From assembly GCA_947501555.1 (NCBI GenBank), contig CANMWG010000001.1:1674001-1738000 (forward strand): 64,000 bases of DNA. The letters run 5' to 3'. The stretch comes from an uncultured Paracoccaceae bacterium. Its GTDB lineage: Bacteria > Pseudomonadota > Alphaproteobacteria > Rhodobacterales > Rhodobacteraceae. Position numbers and translations under genes: made by a program. How positions within the stretch are numbered: the first letter of the stretch is position 1; every line of letters starts with the position of its first letter. The notes under the pieces are model-generated. The model was not told the origin of the DNA. It was given only the letters and a program-made list of their open reading frames with translations, and did no database searches. This document shows, piece by piece, positions 55,464 to 64,000 of this stretch.

Positions 55464-57440
55464 ATGAGCAGCACCATGGCCAACGACCTTCTCTCCGGCA
55501 GCAACGAACCGGAAAAAAAATACGACGCCAACAGCATCCAAGTGCTGGACGATATGGAACACGTCCGGCTGCGCCCGGGCATGTATATCGGGGGCAAAGA
55601 CGACCGGGCGATGCACCATATGGTGGCCGAGATTATCGACAACTCAATGGACGAAGCCGTGGCCGGACACGCCTCCTGGATCGAGGTTGAGTTGGATGAA
55701 AACCGGAACGTCACCATCACCGACAACGGGCGGGGGATCCCAACGGGCCCACATCCCTCAGACCCGACAAAGTCGACGCTAGAAATTATCTTTTGCACGC
55801 TGAACGCAGGGGGCAAATTCTCGGGCGAAAACTACGAAACCTCGGGCGGTCTGAACGGGGTTGGGTCCTCGGTGGTGAATGCGCTCTCCGATCACCTAAG
55901 GGTCGAGGTGGCGCGCAACAAAGAACTGGTCGCGATGGAATTCACGCGCGGGGCGCCCACAACCAAATTGGAAAAGGTGGGGGCTGCCCCCAACCGGCGG
56001 GGCACCAAAGTCACCTTCCACCCCGACCCCGAAATCTTTGGATCACTGAAACTCAAACCGGCCAAACTCTTCGCCATGGCGCGGTCCAAGGCCTATCTTT
56101 TCTCAGGCGTCGAGATCCGTTGGAAAACCGCGATTGCAGACGGCGACACCCCGATGGAGGCAAAATTCCACTTCCCCGGCGGGCTGTCGGACTATCTGGG
56201 CGAACGGCTGCAAGGGGCCACCACCTACGCCGACAAACCCTTCGCAGGCACGGTTGAGTTCCGCGAAAAATTCAACGAGCCGGGCAAGGTCGATTGGTCC
56301 ATCAACTGGACCCCATCGCGCGATGGGTTCATCCAATCCTACTGTAACACCGTGCCCACGCCCGAAGGGGGCACGCATGAATCCGGGCTCTGGTCCGCGA
56401 TCCTGAAAGGCATCCGCGACTACGGCGAACGGGTCGCCAACAAAAAGGCGAAACTGATCACCCGCGACGACCTGATGACAGGGGGCTGCGCGCTGGTCTC
56501 GGTCTTCATCCGCGACCCACAATATGTGGGGCAAACCAAAGACCGGCTCTCCAATGAAAACGTCCAGAAAATGGTCGAAGGATCGGTGCGCGACCACTTT
56601 GACAATTGGCTGGCGGCAGATACGAAATCCGCAGGCGCGATCCTCGATTTTCTGGTGATCCGGGCCGAAGAACGACTGCGCCGCAAACAGGAAAAAGAGA
56701 CCGCCCGCAAATCCGCAACCAAGAAACTGCGGCTGCCCGGCAAGCTGACCGATTGCACCTCCAAAGACCGGGCAGGAACTGAGCTGTTCATTGTCGAGGG
56801 CGACAGCGCGGGCGGCTCTGGCAAAGGCGCACGCGACCGCAAAACCCAAGCACTGCTGCCGTTGAAGGGTAAAATCCTCAACGTGCTGGGGGCCGCGTCA
56901 AACAAGCTGACGTCAAACGCCGAAATCAGCGATCTTTGCGAGGCGCTTGGCGTTGGCATGGGGTCCAAATTCAACGTCGACGATCTGCGCTACGACAAGA
57001 TCATCATCATGACCGACGCGGATGTCGACGGCGCCCATATCGCCTCGCTCTTGATGACTTTCTTCTTCACGCAAATGCGGCCGCTGATCGACCAAGGGCA
57101 CCTCTACCTCGCCTGCCCCCCGCTTTACCGGCTGACACAAGGGGCGAAACGGGTCTATGTGGCCGACGACGCCGAAAAAGACGCCGTGATGGCCAAAGGT
57201 CTGGGCGGCAAGGGTAAAATCGACCTGCAGCGTTTCAAAGGCTTGGGCGAAATGGACGCCAAAGACCTCAAAGAGACAACCATGGACCCCGCCACCCGCA
57301 AACTGATCCGCGTGACGATCCATGATGATGAGCCGGGGGATACAGCAGATTTGGTCGAGCGTCTGATGGGGAAAAAGCCGGAACTGCGGTTCCAGTATAT
57401 TCAAGAGAACGCGCGGTTTGTGGAGGAGTTGGATGTTTGA
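55464..57440 (+). CDS. parE: DNA topoisomerase IV subunit B
   Basis: This 658-residue type IIA topoisomerase ATPase subunit works with ParC to decatenate daughter chromosomes. GHKL ATPase motifs are EIIDNSMDEA, ITDNGRGIPTG and GGLNGVGSSVVNAL; the TOPRIM motifs are EGDSAGGSGKG and MTDADVDGAHI. ParE rather than GyrB is indicated by the KSTLEIIFCTLNAGGKFS region and the short C-terminal part without the GyrB insertion. The start is 55464 or, if MANDLLSG is used, 55476. Confidence 0.93.
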   Translation: MSSTMANDLLSGSNEPEKKYDANSIQVLDDMEHVRLRPGMYIGGKDDRAMHHMVAEIIDNSMDEAVAGHASWIEVELDENRNVTITDNGRGIPTGPHPSDPTKSTLEIIFCTLNAGGKFSGENYETSGGLNGVGSSVVNALSDHLRVEVARNKELVAMEFTRGAPTTKLEKVGAAPNRRGTKVTFHPDPEIFGSLKLKPAKLFAMARSKAYLFSGVEIRWKTAIADGDTPMEAKFHFPGGLSDYLGERLQGATTYADKPFAGTVEFREKFNEPGKVDWSINWTPSRDGFIQSYCNTVPTPEGGTHESGLWSAILKGIRDYGERVANKKAKLITRDDLMTGGCALVSVFIRDPQYVGQTKDRLSNENVQKMVEGSVRDHFDNWLAADTKSAGAILDFLVIRAEERLRRKQEKETARKSATKKLRLPGKLTDCTSKDRAGTELFIVEGDSAGGSGKGARDRKTQALLPLKGKILNVLGAASNKLTSNAEISDLCEALGVGMGSKFNVDDLRYDKIIIMTDADVDGAHIASLLMTFFFTQMRPLIDQGHLYLACPPLYRLTQGAKRVYVADDAEKDAVMAKGLGGKGKIDLQRFKGLGEMDAKDLKETTMDPATRKLIRVTIHDDEPGDTADLVERLMGKKPELRFQYIQENARFVEELDV

Positions 57441-57453
57441 GTGAGAGGTTAAC

Positions 57454-58146
57454 TTGAATAAGCTTTCAAAGTTTGGAGTAGGATTGACTGCGGCCTATCT
57501 GATTGTAATCGTTATAATATCTGTTTCGAATTGGTTAGAATTTTCCAGCTTAAGACCAAACGAATGGGGCGATTTTCTTGCTGGTGCGTTTGGTCCGCTG
57601 GCAATTTTTTGGCTCGTGTTGGGTTTCTTTCAACAAGGTCATGAGTTGCGACACAGCGTACAAGCTCTTGAACTACAAGCCGAAGAACTCAAGAATTCTG
57701 TCGAGCAGCAACGGGCCATGGTTAGCATAACAGAGCGACAGCTCAATCTAGACATTGAAGTTAGAACTGAACAGAACAAATTGGCTGTGTCCGAAAACCT
57801 GCCCTATTTTCAGGCAATGGCAAAAGGGAATTCTGGGGCAGGTGGCAAACCTAGCACACGAAAATATAGCTATAACTTGACAAACATTGGAGCGGATGCA
57901 GCGACCGTAAAGCTCGCACTAAACACGGAGGACGTGTCCTTAGGCCCCAAACAGTTCAGCTACACACCGAAGCAAACGATACGTGATTTCTATTTGACCA
58001 CAATCGGCGGACCCAATTTTCCAGAAACCTCTAAGATCACTTTGACAGTCGATTGTGAAAATATCCGAGGCCAAACTCGCAGGCAAGTATTCAGCATTGG
58101 CAATTTCCACCCGAAACTGTTGTCTTGCGAACCCGAACAATCCTAA
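57454..58146 (+). CDS. Membrane-anchored hypothetical protein with coiled coil
   Basis: This 230-residue protein starts with TTG 13 bp after the parE stop, with GAGAGG upstream. Two N-terminal membrane helices (FGVGLTAAYLIVIVIISVS and FLAGAFGPLAIFWLVLGFFQ) are followed by a coiled coil (about residues 65-110) and a soluble beta-rich domain. The arrangement resembles small phage-defence or stress membrane proteins of unknown family. Base composition is distinctly more AT-rich than parE, consistent with acquisition. I do not know its role. Confidence 0.7.
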   Translation: MNKLSKFGVGLTAAYLIVIVIISVSNWLEFSSLRPNEWGDFLAGAFGPLAIFWLVLGFFQQGHELRHSVQALELQAEELKNSVEQQRAMVSITERQLNLDIEVRTEQNKLAVSENLPYFQAMAKGNSGAGGKPSTRKYSYNLTNIGADAATVKLALNTEDVSLGPKQFSYTPKQTIRDFYLTTIGGPNFPETSKITLTVDCENIRGQTRRQVFSIGNFHPKLLSCEPEQS

Positions 58147-58225
58147 TCACTGCAGCAATCCGTAAGGTGCGCGTGTATGCGCACCGCTCCGCCAACTCCA
58201 AAACCAAGGGCATCGCCTGAGCCTC

Positions 58226-58395
58226 GGGGTGGGTGCGAAGCGCCCTCCCCATGGGGGAGGCTCGGGCGCTGCCCGGCGTTGCCGGGCGGGACATCCAATG
58301 CACACCGCCACATGGGGCGGATCGGCGCTATCCGGGCAAACCGGGCGGAACACCCGTAGGCCGGGGTTCTCCCCGGCACTCGGCGCACCCACCCC
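58226..58395. repeat. Multi-branched palindromic element (~170 bp)
   Basis: A perfect 12-bp outer stem joins GGGGTGGGTGCG (58226-58237) to CGCACCCACCCC (58384-58395). Inside are three perfect hairpins: CCTCCCC-ATG-GGGGAGG (58244-58260), embedded in AGCGCC/GGCGCT; GCCCGGC-GTT-GCCGGGC (58271-58287); and GCCGGGG-TTCT-CCCCGGC (58360-58377). The region is GC-rich and not credibly coding. The rest of the 378-bp gap holds the TGTAC array. Confidence 0.7.
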
Positions 58396-58458
58396 TTCGC
58401 CCAACGTCCAAAACCCATGCATCCCGCCACCGCTTTGCACACCGCCTTCCCCAAATCA

Positions 58459-58502
58459 TATGTACGCATTCTGTACGCGATCCATACGCATTGCATATGT
58501 CT
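58459..58502. repeat. 11-bp periodic TGTAC array, copy 2
   Basis: Four consecutive 11-mers read TATGTACGCAT, TCTGTACGCGA, TCCATACGCAT and TGCATATGTCT, giving a consensus TNTGTACGCAT with decay toward the right. The array ends 22 bp before the DUF1194 start, so it could be an operator or promoter element. It matches 3944-3967 at 21 of 24 bases. Confidence 0.62.
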
Positions 58503-58524
58503 AATTTCGCGCTAACCTCACCTC

Positions 58525-59226
58525 ATGCGCCACATCATCATCGCCCTCTGCATCGCCGCACCCGCCGCCGCCCAAGAGATCGAAACCGACCTCGAACTGG
58601 TCCTTTTGGCTGATGCCTCGGGCTCCATCGATGCCGATGAATTGGCCTTTCAACGCCAATCCTATGCCACAGCCATCACCGATCCGGCCGTTGTCTCAGC
58701 CATTGAGAACACACTTTATGGTTCAATCGCAGTCACTTACGTCGAATGGGCCACGAACCAATCCACGGTGGTCGCCTGGACGATCATTGCAGACGCGGAA
58801 AGCGCGCAGGCCTTCGCCGACGCACTGATCGGCCCGCCCCGCGGGGCCTCGGGGCGCAACGCCATCGGGTCGGCGTTGCTTTATGGCATGAACCAGATAA
58901 ATGAAAATGATATCAAAGGCTTCCGCCGTGTGATCGACTTTTCCGGCGACAGCATGGGCAACACCTACGGGCCCCCTATCACCGTCGCACGTGATGAAGT
59001 TGTTGCCGATGGAATCACCATCAACGCCCTACCAATCCTGCGCGACGGCCGCACATTTGACCTGCCAACTGCCTATGAAAACAACATCATAGGCGGGCCT
59101 AACGCGTTTGTGATGCCCGCCCGCAGCGGCCCGGAATTCACCGATGCGGTGAAGCGTAAACTGATCTTAGAGATCGCCGGAACGACCCCACAAACCCGCT
59201 ACGCCACATTGCTGTTGGGCGACTAG
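58525..59226 (+). CDS. DUF1194 protein (von Willebrand factor A-like), secreted
   Basis: This 233-residue protein has a short signal peptide (MRHIIIALCIAAPAAA). The VWA-like fold has a metal-site motif VLLADASGSIDADE (DxSGS) and later RVIDFSGDSMGNTYG. DUF1194 proteins are typical of alphaproteobacteria and are predicted to be periplasmic binding or adhesion modules of unknown partner. It is preceded by the 11-bp TGTAC array. Its stop shares CTAG with the convergent DUF3047 gene. Confidence 0.87.
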   Translation: MRHIIIALCIAAPAAAQEIETDLELVLLADASGSIDADELAFQRQSYATAITDPAVVSAIENTLYGSIAVTYVEWATNQSTVVAWTIIADAESAQAFADALIGPPRGASGRNAIGSALLYGMNQINENDIKGFRRVIDFSGDSMGNTYGPPITVARDEVVADGITINALPILRDGRTFDLPTAYENNIIGGPNAFVMPARSGPEFTDAVKRKLILEIAGTTPQTRYATLLLGD

Positions 59227-59864
59227 CGCAGCGCCAAATTACCGATAGCCGCCCGGATCACGCTATCCGTATCATCACTGTCACCCGACACAGCCAACCC
59301 CACCAAAGCGCCCGGCGCGCCACCAAAGGCGCGAGCATAATCTGCAGCCAAATCAACGCTTTCGCTATGCGAACCGGTGCCCGCCTGACGCAGCGCGATG
59401 GTCACGCCCTGCCCGCTAGGACCGTAAGGCGACGGGATCACCTGCCCCCTGGAATGGTTCCCACCCCAAGCATATTGAATGATCCGTACATCGTCATTGC
59501 CCAACAGGCTGCGGATATTCGCACCCTGCAGGCTGGGAGCGATACTTTCCGGAACAAACACAAAATAAAGCGAGATATTACGGTCATCCCCGCCCTTGTT
59601 CGCCAGATTTGTCGGCGGCACCGATTGCTCGACACTCCATCCCCAAGACGCAGCACTGCTACCCCAATCGGCCTGCCCTACACGGGTCCAGGCAATCGAA
59701 ACAGCCCCTTCGGACACAAGCCCCAGGTTGCTGCCAAAGCTGTAGTCATTAGAACTAAACAGCGAAAGCCGCTGTTCCTGCCAGCCATTGGCAAAGCTAA
59801 CCGGCCCCGCGGTCGCAGGCAGTGCAAGCGACACGGCGGCAATGGTGGAAAGTAGAATACGCAT
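59223..59864 (-). CDS. DUF3047 family protein, secreted
   Basis: This 213-residue protein has a signal peptide (MRILLSTIAAVSLALPATAG). DUF3047 landmarks are SLFSSNDYSFGS, SWGWSVEQSVPPT, NKGGDDRNISLYFVFVPE, IQYAWGGNHSRGQVIPSPYG and the C-terminal LAVSGDSDDTDSVIRAAI. The function is unknown; a beta-sandwich, possibly carbohydrate-binding, has been suggested for similar layouts, but I cannot support that here. The start MRILLSTI at 59864 is chosen because it gives the signal peptide. Confidence 0.85.
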   Translation of the reverse strand: MRILLSTIAAVSLALPATAGPVSFANGWQEQRLSLFSSNDYSFGSNLGLVSEGAVSIAWTRVGQADWGSSAASWGWSVEQSVPPTNLANKGGDDRNISLYFVFVPESIAPSLQGANIRSLLGNDDVRIIQYAWGGNHSRGQVIPSPYGPSGQGVTIALRQAGTGSHSESVDLAADYARAFGGAPGALVGLAVSGDSDDTDSVIRAAIGNLALR

Positions 59865-59957
59865 AAGATGTCCTCTCAAGAAGTCAGCTGCTTTATGCGC
59901 TGGAAAATCCACTCCGCAAACGCGCGATTCTGTGAGGTCACAGCATTGTCAATTTGG

Positions 59958-60341
59958 TTACTCCTGCAGGCTTTCCAGGTAGTCGCTTAGGATCAAAAGC
60001 TTCATTGGCACCGGCGTCCCCAGACCTGCGTCTTCCACGATGATGGTCTCGCCCAGATCACCTGCCCCAAATTCAGGCATCGCAGGATCGAAATGAGTTC
60101 CGCGATCCAGACCGTCGATGGTGCTCATGACATAGTCCCGCGGGAAAACACCCCCATTACGGGCGGAAAGCGTTGTCAGATCAGGCGGCGTCACCGTAAG
60201 ATTACGCGCCGCAAGCCCATCCCCTTTCGCATCCGCCCCATGGCAACTGGCGCAGTTTTCTAAATAGAGTGCGCGCCCATCAATTGGTTCTTCCACACAA
60301 GCGCTCAGCCCGAGGATTGTCATAAAAATCAGATACCGCAT
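59958..60341 (-). CDS. Monohaem cytochrome c, probable lipoprotein
   Basis: This 127-residue protein has a lipobox-bearing signal (MRYLIFMTILGLSAC), so the N-terminal Cys is probably lipidated. One haem site, CASCH, lies in YLENCASCHGADAKGDG. A distal Met is likely in DPAMPEFG or VPMKLL. It would be a membrane-tethered electron carrier in the periplasm. The longer open frame upstream lacks a signal. No oxidase or dehydrogenase partner is adjacent. Confidence 0.85.
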   Translation of the reverse strand: MRYLIFMTILGLSACVEEPIDGRALYLENCASCHGADAKGDGLAARNLTVTPPDLTTLSARNGGVFPRDYVMSTIDGLDRGTHFDPAMPEFGAGDLGETIIVEDAGLGTPVPMKLLILSDYLESLQE

Positions 60342-60437
60342 GTTCCGCCTCCTTGATTTGACCCAAGGTAACAAGGAGGCTGGTGCCATGCCTTGATCTA
60401 GGTCAGGGTCGGCGCGACAGATTGCAAAGGAAAGCTC

Positions 60438-60872
60438 ATGCCTCATCACGTGCTCATTATGCTGGCCGCAGGAATTGGAATACCGGTCCTGGCCGCACTG
60501 AATGCGGCGTTGGGCCGGTCAATTGGCGCGCCTGCAGTGGCAGCATCTGTCTTGTTTATCGTCGCTTTCACTGTCGCGGCACTCACCGCATTGTTGACCA
60601 ATCCGCAGTCCGTGGCAAAGCTCGCTATGGCGCCGCGCCATTTGTTTCTGGCAGGTGTGTTGATCGCGTTTTACGTCCTGTCGATCACATGGATTGCCCC
60701 GACGATGGGGGTCGGCAATGCAGTGTTCTTCGTGTTGTTGGGGCAGCTTGTCTCGGCTGCTGCGATTGATCATTTCGGCCTTTTCACAGCCCAAACCACA
60801 CCGTTGAACTGGACACGCACGGCTGGAATTGCCCTGATGGCCACGGGCGTGTTTGTCACCCAGAAAGCTTAA
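60438..60872 (+). CDS. DMT_YdcZ (DUF606) family membrane protein
   Basis: This 144-residue protein has five membrane helices, the length and pattern of the half-size YdcZ/DUF606 branch of drug/metabolite transporters. Typical motifs are GIGIPVLAALNAALGRSIGA, and LGQLVSAAAIDHFGLF near the third repeat helix, followed by the final [13 protein letters not shown]. These proteins presumably dimerise. It overlaps the convergent Ldh gene by 17 bp. Substrate unknown. Confidence 0.87.
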   Translation: MPHHVLIMLAAGIGIPVLAALNAALGRSIGAPAVAASVLFIVAFTVAALTALLTNPQSVAKLAMAPRHLFLAGVLIAFYVLSITWIAPTMGVGNAVFFVLLGQLVSAAAIDHFGLFTAQTTPLNWTRTAGIALMATGVFVTQKA

Positions 60873-61830
60873 GCACCTGCGCCCAGAGCACGTCTGGCAC
60901 GTCCACCTCGTCCATCACCATCCGGTCCGCGCCGGGAAGGCGTGCGCCTTCTTGCGCAGCAACTGCATCAGCCACCCGCACAAATCTATCCGCGAAATCA
61001 GTATGATGTGTGCCAGGGTCCATCAGGATGTAGAACTGCCCCAATCCATGCGGTGCACCATCGGGCAGCTTCAGCCCCGAGACATCGAGCGAATTGACCG
61101 AGCCTGTCATGCCCGCCGCCAATAGTTCCGCCATCAACCCAAAGCCCCAGCCCTTGTATCCACCTGCGCTGACCAACGCGCCTTTCAAGGCCGCATCTGG
61201 GTCTGTTGTCGGTTTACCCGATGCATCCACCGCCCACCCCAGCGGGATCGTCTCGCCCGCCGCTTTGGCCATCGTGATTTTCCCCAACGCCACGGCGGAA
61301 GTCGAGAAATCAAAATGCATCGCAAGCGCGCCGTCGCCCGGCACGCTCATCGCGATGGGGTTCGTGCCGATGACGGCTTTATTTCCGCCGGGTGGGGCCA
61401 CAACAGGTGAGGCGTTGGTGAACCCAATCCCGATCAGCCCTGTGGCTGCGATCTGTTCTGTGAAATACCCCAGTGATGTGCAGGTATGGGCATGGGCCAC
61501 CGCCAAAGTCGCGACGCCATTTGTGCGTGCCGCGTCAACGGCGCCTGGCAGCCCTGCGTCGAATGCGGGTTGCGCAAAGCCAAAGCGCGCGTCCGCCATG
61601 ATTGATCCCGGGCGGGGCGTGCTGACGACTGGTTCTACCGTCCCATTTACGCGGCCCGAAGCCAGTTGGGTGCAGTAGCTTTCCAGATAATAGAGGCCGC
61701 AAATCACGTTGCCTAAGGCCTCAGCCCTTGCAACCGCGCGTGCGACAGCAGCAGCTTGGCTGTCACCGGCCCCATGCTGGATCAAGGCCGCATGGCTGCG
61801 TGCTTCGATCTCAGCCACCGCGATCTTCAT
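60856..61830 (-). CDS. Malate/L-lactate dehydrogenase family (Ldh2-type) oxidoreductase
   Basis: This 324-residue NAD(P)-dependent dehydrogenase belongs to the family of ureidoglycolate, sulfolactate, delta1-piperideine-2-carboxylate and similar enzymes, which differ from classical malate dehydrogenase. The catalytic His region is [19 protein letters not shown], and nucleotide-binding parts are [18 protein letters not shown] and the [18 protein letters not shown] segment. The substrate cannot be decided. It is the third gene in a minus-strand overlapping series after lolCE and lolD, overlapping lolD by 4 bp; the functional link is unclear. Confidence 0.85.
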   Translation of the reverse strand: MKIAVAEIEARSHAALIQHGAGDSQAAAVARAVARAEALGNVICGLYYLESYCTQLASGRVNGTVEPVVSTPRPGSIMADARFGFAQPAFDAGLPGAVDAARTNGVATLAVAHAHTCTSLGYFTEQIAATGLIGIGFTNASPVVAPPGGNKAVIGTNPIAMSVPGDGALAMHFDFSTSAVALGKITMAKAAGETIPLGWAVDASGKPTTDPDAALKGALVSAGGYKGWGFGLMAELLAAGMTGSVNSLDVSGLKLPDGAPHGLGQFYILMDPGTHHTDFADRFVRVADAVAAQEGARLPGADRMVMDEVDVPDVLWAQVLKLSG

Positions 61831-62510
61831 GGCTGTTCCAACACGCCCGCATTCAGCCGGACCTGACGATCCATGCGTGCCGCAAGCTCTAGGTTGTGGG
61901 TGGCAATCACGGCGGCCAGTCCAGTGTCACGCACCAGTGTCATCAACGCGTCAAACACCCGGTCAGAGGTCTCGGGATCAAGATTGCCTGTCGGTTCATC
62001 CGCCAGCAATAGGGCAGGTTCATTGGCCAGGGCCCGGCAAAAGGCCACCCGTTGTTGTTCCCCCCCGGAAAGCGCCGCCGGACGGTGCGACGCCCGTTCT
62101 GCGATCCCAACCTTGTCCAGCAATGCCATCGCGCGGGCCTCGGCCGCTTTGGCGGACACGCCGTTGGCCAGTTGCGGCAGCACGATATTCTCAAGCGCGC
62201 TGAACTCGGGCAGCAGGTGGTGGAACTGATAGATAAAGCCCACCGTCGACCGCCGCAGAGCCGTCCGCTTGCGATCAGACAGACCAGCCATGTCGGTGCC
62301 TTCAATCGCGACGGTCCCTGCATCAGGCGTATCCAGCAGCCCTGCGATATGCAGCAGGGTGGATTTCCCGGCACCAGAGGGTGCGACAAGTGCCACGACC
62401 TCGCCGGGTTTCACGTCCAATGAGATCCCTTGCAGCACATTGACTTCATTGGGTTTACCAGCGTTATAGGCCTTGGTCAGGCCAGACAGGCTGAGGGTGA
62501 GATCACTCAT
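61827..62510 (-). CDS. lolD: Lipoprotein-releasing ABC transporter ATPase LolD
   Basis: This 227-residue ATPase is of the LolD/MacB branch. Walker A is [11 protein letters not shown], the signature is [15 protein letters not shown], and Walker B is [12 protein letters not shown]. The LolD-type GTDMAGLSD and [16 protein letters not shown] (Q-loop) segments fit. It powers extraction of lipoproteins from the inner membrane to LolA. It overlaps the lolCE-type permease by 8 bp. The start [10 protein letters not shown] at 62510 is the family start. Confidence 0.93.
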   Translation of the reverse strand: MSDLTLSLSGLTKAYNAGKPNEVNVLQGISLDVKPGEVVALVAPSGAGKSTLLHIAGLLDTPDAGTVAIEGTDMAGLSDRKRTALRRSTVGFIYQFHHLLPEFSALENIVLPQLANGVSAKAAEARAMALLDKVGIAERASHRPAALSGGEQQRVAFCRALANEPALLLADEPTGNLDPETSDRVFDALMTLVRDTGLAAVIATHNLELAARMDRQVRLNAGVLEQP

Positions 62511-63768
62511 AACGCAGCGCCTCAACCGGGTTCATCCGGGCGGCACGCCGCGCGGGGAAGATGGTGATAATCCAAGACAGACCCAGCGAAAGCGAGACCG
62601 CTTTGATCACATCAGACAGGTGCAATTCGGCGGGCACGTTGTAGATCCCCCGAATGGAGGGGTCCCAAACGCCGCCGCCAGCGACGAAATTCACAAGACT
62701 GAATATCTGGTCGATGTAGATGGCGAACACGCACCCCAGGATCACCCCAAGTGTCGTGCCAATCGTCCCAATACCTGCCCCGCAGATGAAGAAAATCCGC
62801 AAGATCGATCCTTCGGTTAATCCCATGGTACGTAAAATTCCCACATCGCGTCCTTTGTTTTTCACCAGCATCACCAAGCCGCTGATGATATTCATCGACG
62901 CCACCAAAACGAGTATCGCCATGATCACAAACATCACGTTATCCTCAATCGTCAGCGCCCGAAGGAACCGCCCGACCCGGTCTTGCCAGCTATAGGCCCA
63001 GGTCCCGACCCCGGCCGCATTGGCGATGGGTTGCTTCAGCTCTTCGGACATGTTGATATCGTCCAGCCGTACTTCGAGTTCGTCGGCAACACCGTCGCGA
63101 TTAAAGATCAGCTGTGCCACGTCGAAGGGCAGATAGGCGCGCACTTCGTCGATCTGGTAGCGCCCGGTTGAGAAGATATAGACCACCTCATAGGCATTGC
63201 GCCGCAGGGATTGGCCAAAGGGGCTTTGCGCGCCAGATCTCACCGTAACTTCTATAGTGTCGCCGATCCCAAGCCCCAGTTTTGAGGCGAGCGCAGATCC
63301 CAACGCGATCCCATTCGGCAAATCGTCGATGTTTCCTGTGGTGCGTTCGCTTTGTACAATGGCGTCCGACGCTTTGAGGTCTTCCAGATCAATCCCATAG
63401 ATATCCGCCAGACCGATCTGACCCGACCCAGAAGCCATCGCCTGCCCCCGCACCAAAGGTGCGACAGAGCGGACGCCGTCGACCTCCCGGATCCGGTCGG
63501 CCATGTCTTCATAGTCCGTGATCACGCCGCGTGGCATCACGACGGAAACATGCGCGTTGGCCCCCGCAATCGTGTCGATAAATTCCGCCCGAAAGCCCGA
63601 CCGCACGGCCATCACCGCGATGAGCGCAAAGACGGCCAAAGTCACGCCGACCAGGCTAATCCAGGTCATGACGCTGACCCCGCCCTCGGCGCGCTTGGCC
63701 CGGATATAGCGCCACGCGATCATCCATTCAAAGCCTGCGAAGGGCCGGGTGTTTTTCACCGATGCCAT
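62503..63768 (-). CDS. Lipoprotein-releasing ABC permease LolC/LolE
   Basis: This 421-residue FtsX/LolE-like permease has four membrane helices: one near residue 35 ([20 protein letters not shown]), three in the C-terminal 150 residues ([18 protein letters not shown] and following), and a large periplasmic loop between. LolC and LolE merge into one homodimeric LolF-like protein in many alphaproteobacteria, so this single gene may do both jobs. It is the first gene of the operon with lolD. Confidence 0.92.
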   Translation of the reverse strand: MASVKNTRPFAGFEWMIAWRYIRAKRAEGGVSVMTWISLVGVTLAVFALIAVMAVRSGFRAEFIDTIAGANAHVSVVMPRGVITDYEDMADRIREVDGVRSVAPLVRGQAMASGSGQIGLADIYGIDLEDLKASDAIVQSERTTGNIDDLPNGIALGSALASKLGLGIGDTIEVTVRSGAQSPFGQSLRRNAYEVVYIFSTGRYQIDEVRAYLPFDVAQLIFNRDGVADELEVRLDDINMSEELKQPIANAAGVGTWAYSWQDRVGRFLRALTIEDNVMFVIMAILVLVASMNIISGLVMLVKNKGRDVGILRTMGLTEGSILRIFFICGAGIGTIGTTLGVILGCVFAIYIDQIFSLVNFVAGGGVWDPSIRGIYNVPAELHLSDVIKAVSLSLGLSWIITIFPARRAARMNPVEALRYE

Positions 63769-63835
63769 AGGTTTTCCTGATCTATTTCCGGCGCAACCTG
63801 CTGTGCCGGATGGAAATGGTCAAGCAGCAACAGCG

Positions 63836-64000
63836 TTACCAATGATTGCCGGGGGCCTGCAAGGCGCTCAGGTCTTGGCCTATGGCGGCAGCTTTGCTGT
63901 CCAGCGCCCAGAGCAGCCCACGCCGCAGCATCTCATGGGCGGGTCCATCTGCGATCACATCGGCCTTATGGCCCAGCGCGTTGTAGTAAACCCGCCCAAG
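63836..64000 (-). CDS. ThuA domain protein (partial, C-terminus only)
   Basis: Fifty-four residues ending at a TAA (63836-63838) read LGRVYYNALGHKADVIADGP and HEMLRRGLLWALDS, which is the end of the ThuA (trehalose-utilisation) glutamine-amidotransferase-like fold. The gene runs off the right edge, so its start and any fused domains are unseen. ThuA proteins act on sugars, but the reaction is not well defined. It lies 67 bp upstream of lolCE on the same strand. Confidence 0.75.
   Translation of the reverse strand, partial: LGRVYYNALGHKADVIADGPAHEMLRRGLLWALDSKAAAIGQDLSALQAPGNHW

Noticed and set aside
56103-56849. 248-residue minus-strand frame inside parE
   Set aside because: Antisense shadow of a strongly conserved topoisomerase gene; no independent support.
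58229-58613. Pro/Arg/His-rich frames over the palindromic element
   Set aside because: Their composition is produced by the GC-rich inverted repeats, and they run into the DUF1194 gene in other frames.

Overview
The window looks like a chromosomal stretch from a marine alphaproteobacterium of the Rhodobacterales (roseobacter group). It is GC-rich and densely packed, and most operons are joined by 4-bp stop/start overlaps. Several families are typical of that group: YbjN, DUF1194, DUF3047, a Hint-domain protein, a UbiK-like protein next to lgt, and candidate iron-responsive TGA-N9-TCA sites of the Iron-Rhodo-box type. I see no rRNA, tRNA, CRISPR array, prophage or insertion sequence.

The centrepiece lies at about 6.97-26.13 kb and looks like a complete petrobactin-type siderophore locus. 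On the minus strand it reads speA (arginine decarboxylase), carboxyspermidine dehydrogenase, carboxyspermidine decarboxylase, agmatinase, asbA, asbB (two NIS synthetases), asbC (aryl-AMP ligase), a fused asbD-asbE, asbF (3-dehydroshikimate dehydratase) and an ABC exporter. So the locus encodes the full arginine-to-spermidine route directly upstream of the genes that would join spermidine, 3,4-dihydroxybenzoate and citrate. Divergently transcribed are a TonB-dependent outer-membrane receptor and an exbB-exbD-exbD-tonB energiser operon. Three candidate IRO boxes sit in front of speA, the receptor and exbB, which suggests one iron-controlled unit for precursor supply, assembly, export and uptake. 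No periplasmic or inner-membrane ferric-siderophore importer and no phosphopantetheinyl transferase is seen in the window.

Left flank (0-6.7 kb): an XRE regulator, an aspartate aminotransferase, a YaeQ protein, an EamA transporter, and a minus-strand group ybjN, proC, csaA-like, 2-hydroxyacid dehydrogenase. Middle (26.2-40.5 kb): an M42 peptidase, a ubiK-like gene, an lgt-midA-pgeF operon, a Hint protein, a MATE exporter, a four-gene overlapping operon (epimerase, Fe/2OG oxygenase, DCC thiol protein, saccharopine-dehydrogenase-like protein), and further Fe/2OG-type oxygenases.

At 42.4-49.9 kb a second unusual block encodes a patatin-like phospholipase, a catalase-fold protein, an unrecognised protein and a DyP-type peroxidase. 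It faces a large cyclase-ATPase-repeat regulator. The right flank (50-64 kb) has an SMP-30 lactonase, secreted hydrolase and protease genes, parE, DUF1194/DUF3047 genes, a lipoprotein cytochrome c, a lolCE-lolD-Ldh operon and the end of a ThuA-domain gene.

Non-coding structure includes a perfect 26-bp palindrome with a related copy, a ~170-bp multi-branched palindromic element, two arrays of an 11-bp periodic TGTAC motif, and two copies of a degenerate intergenic repeat.
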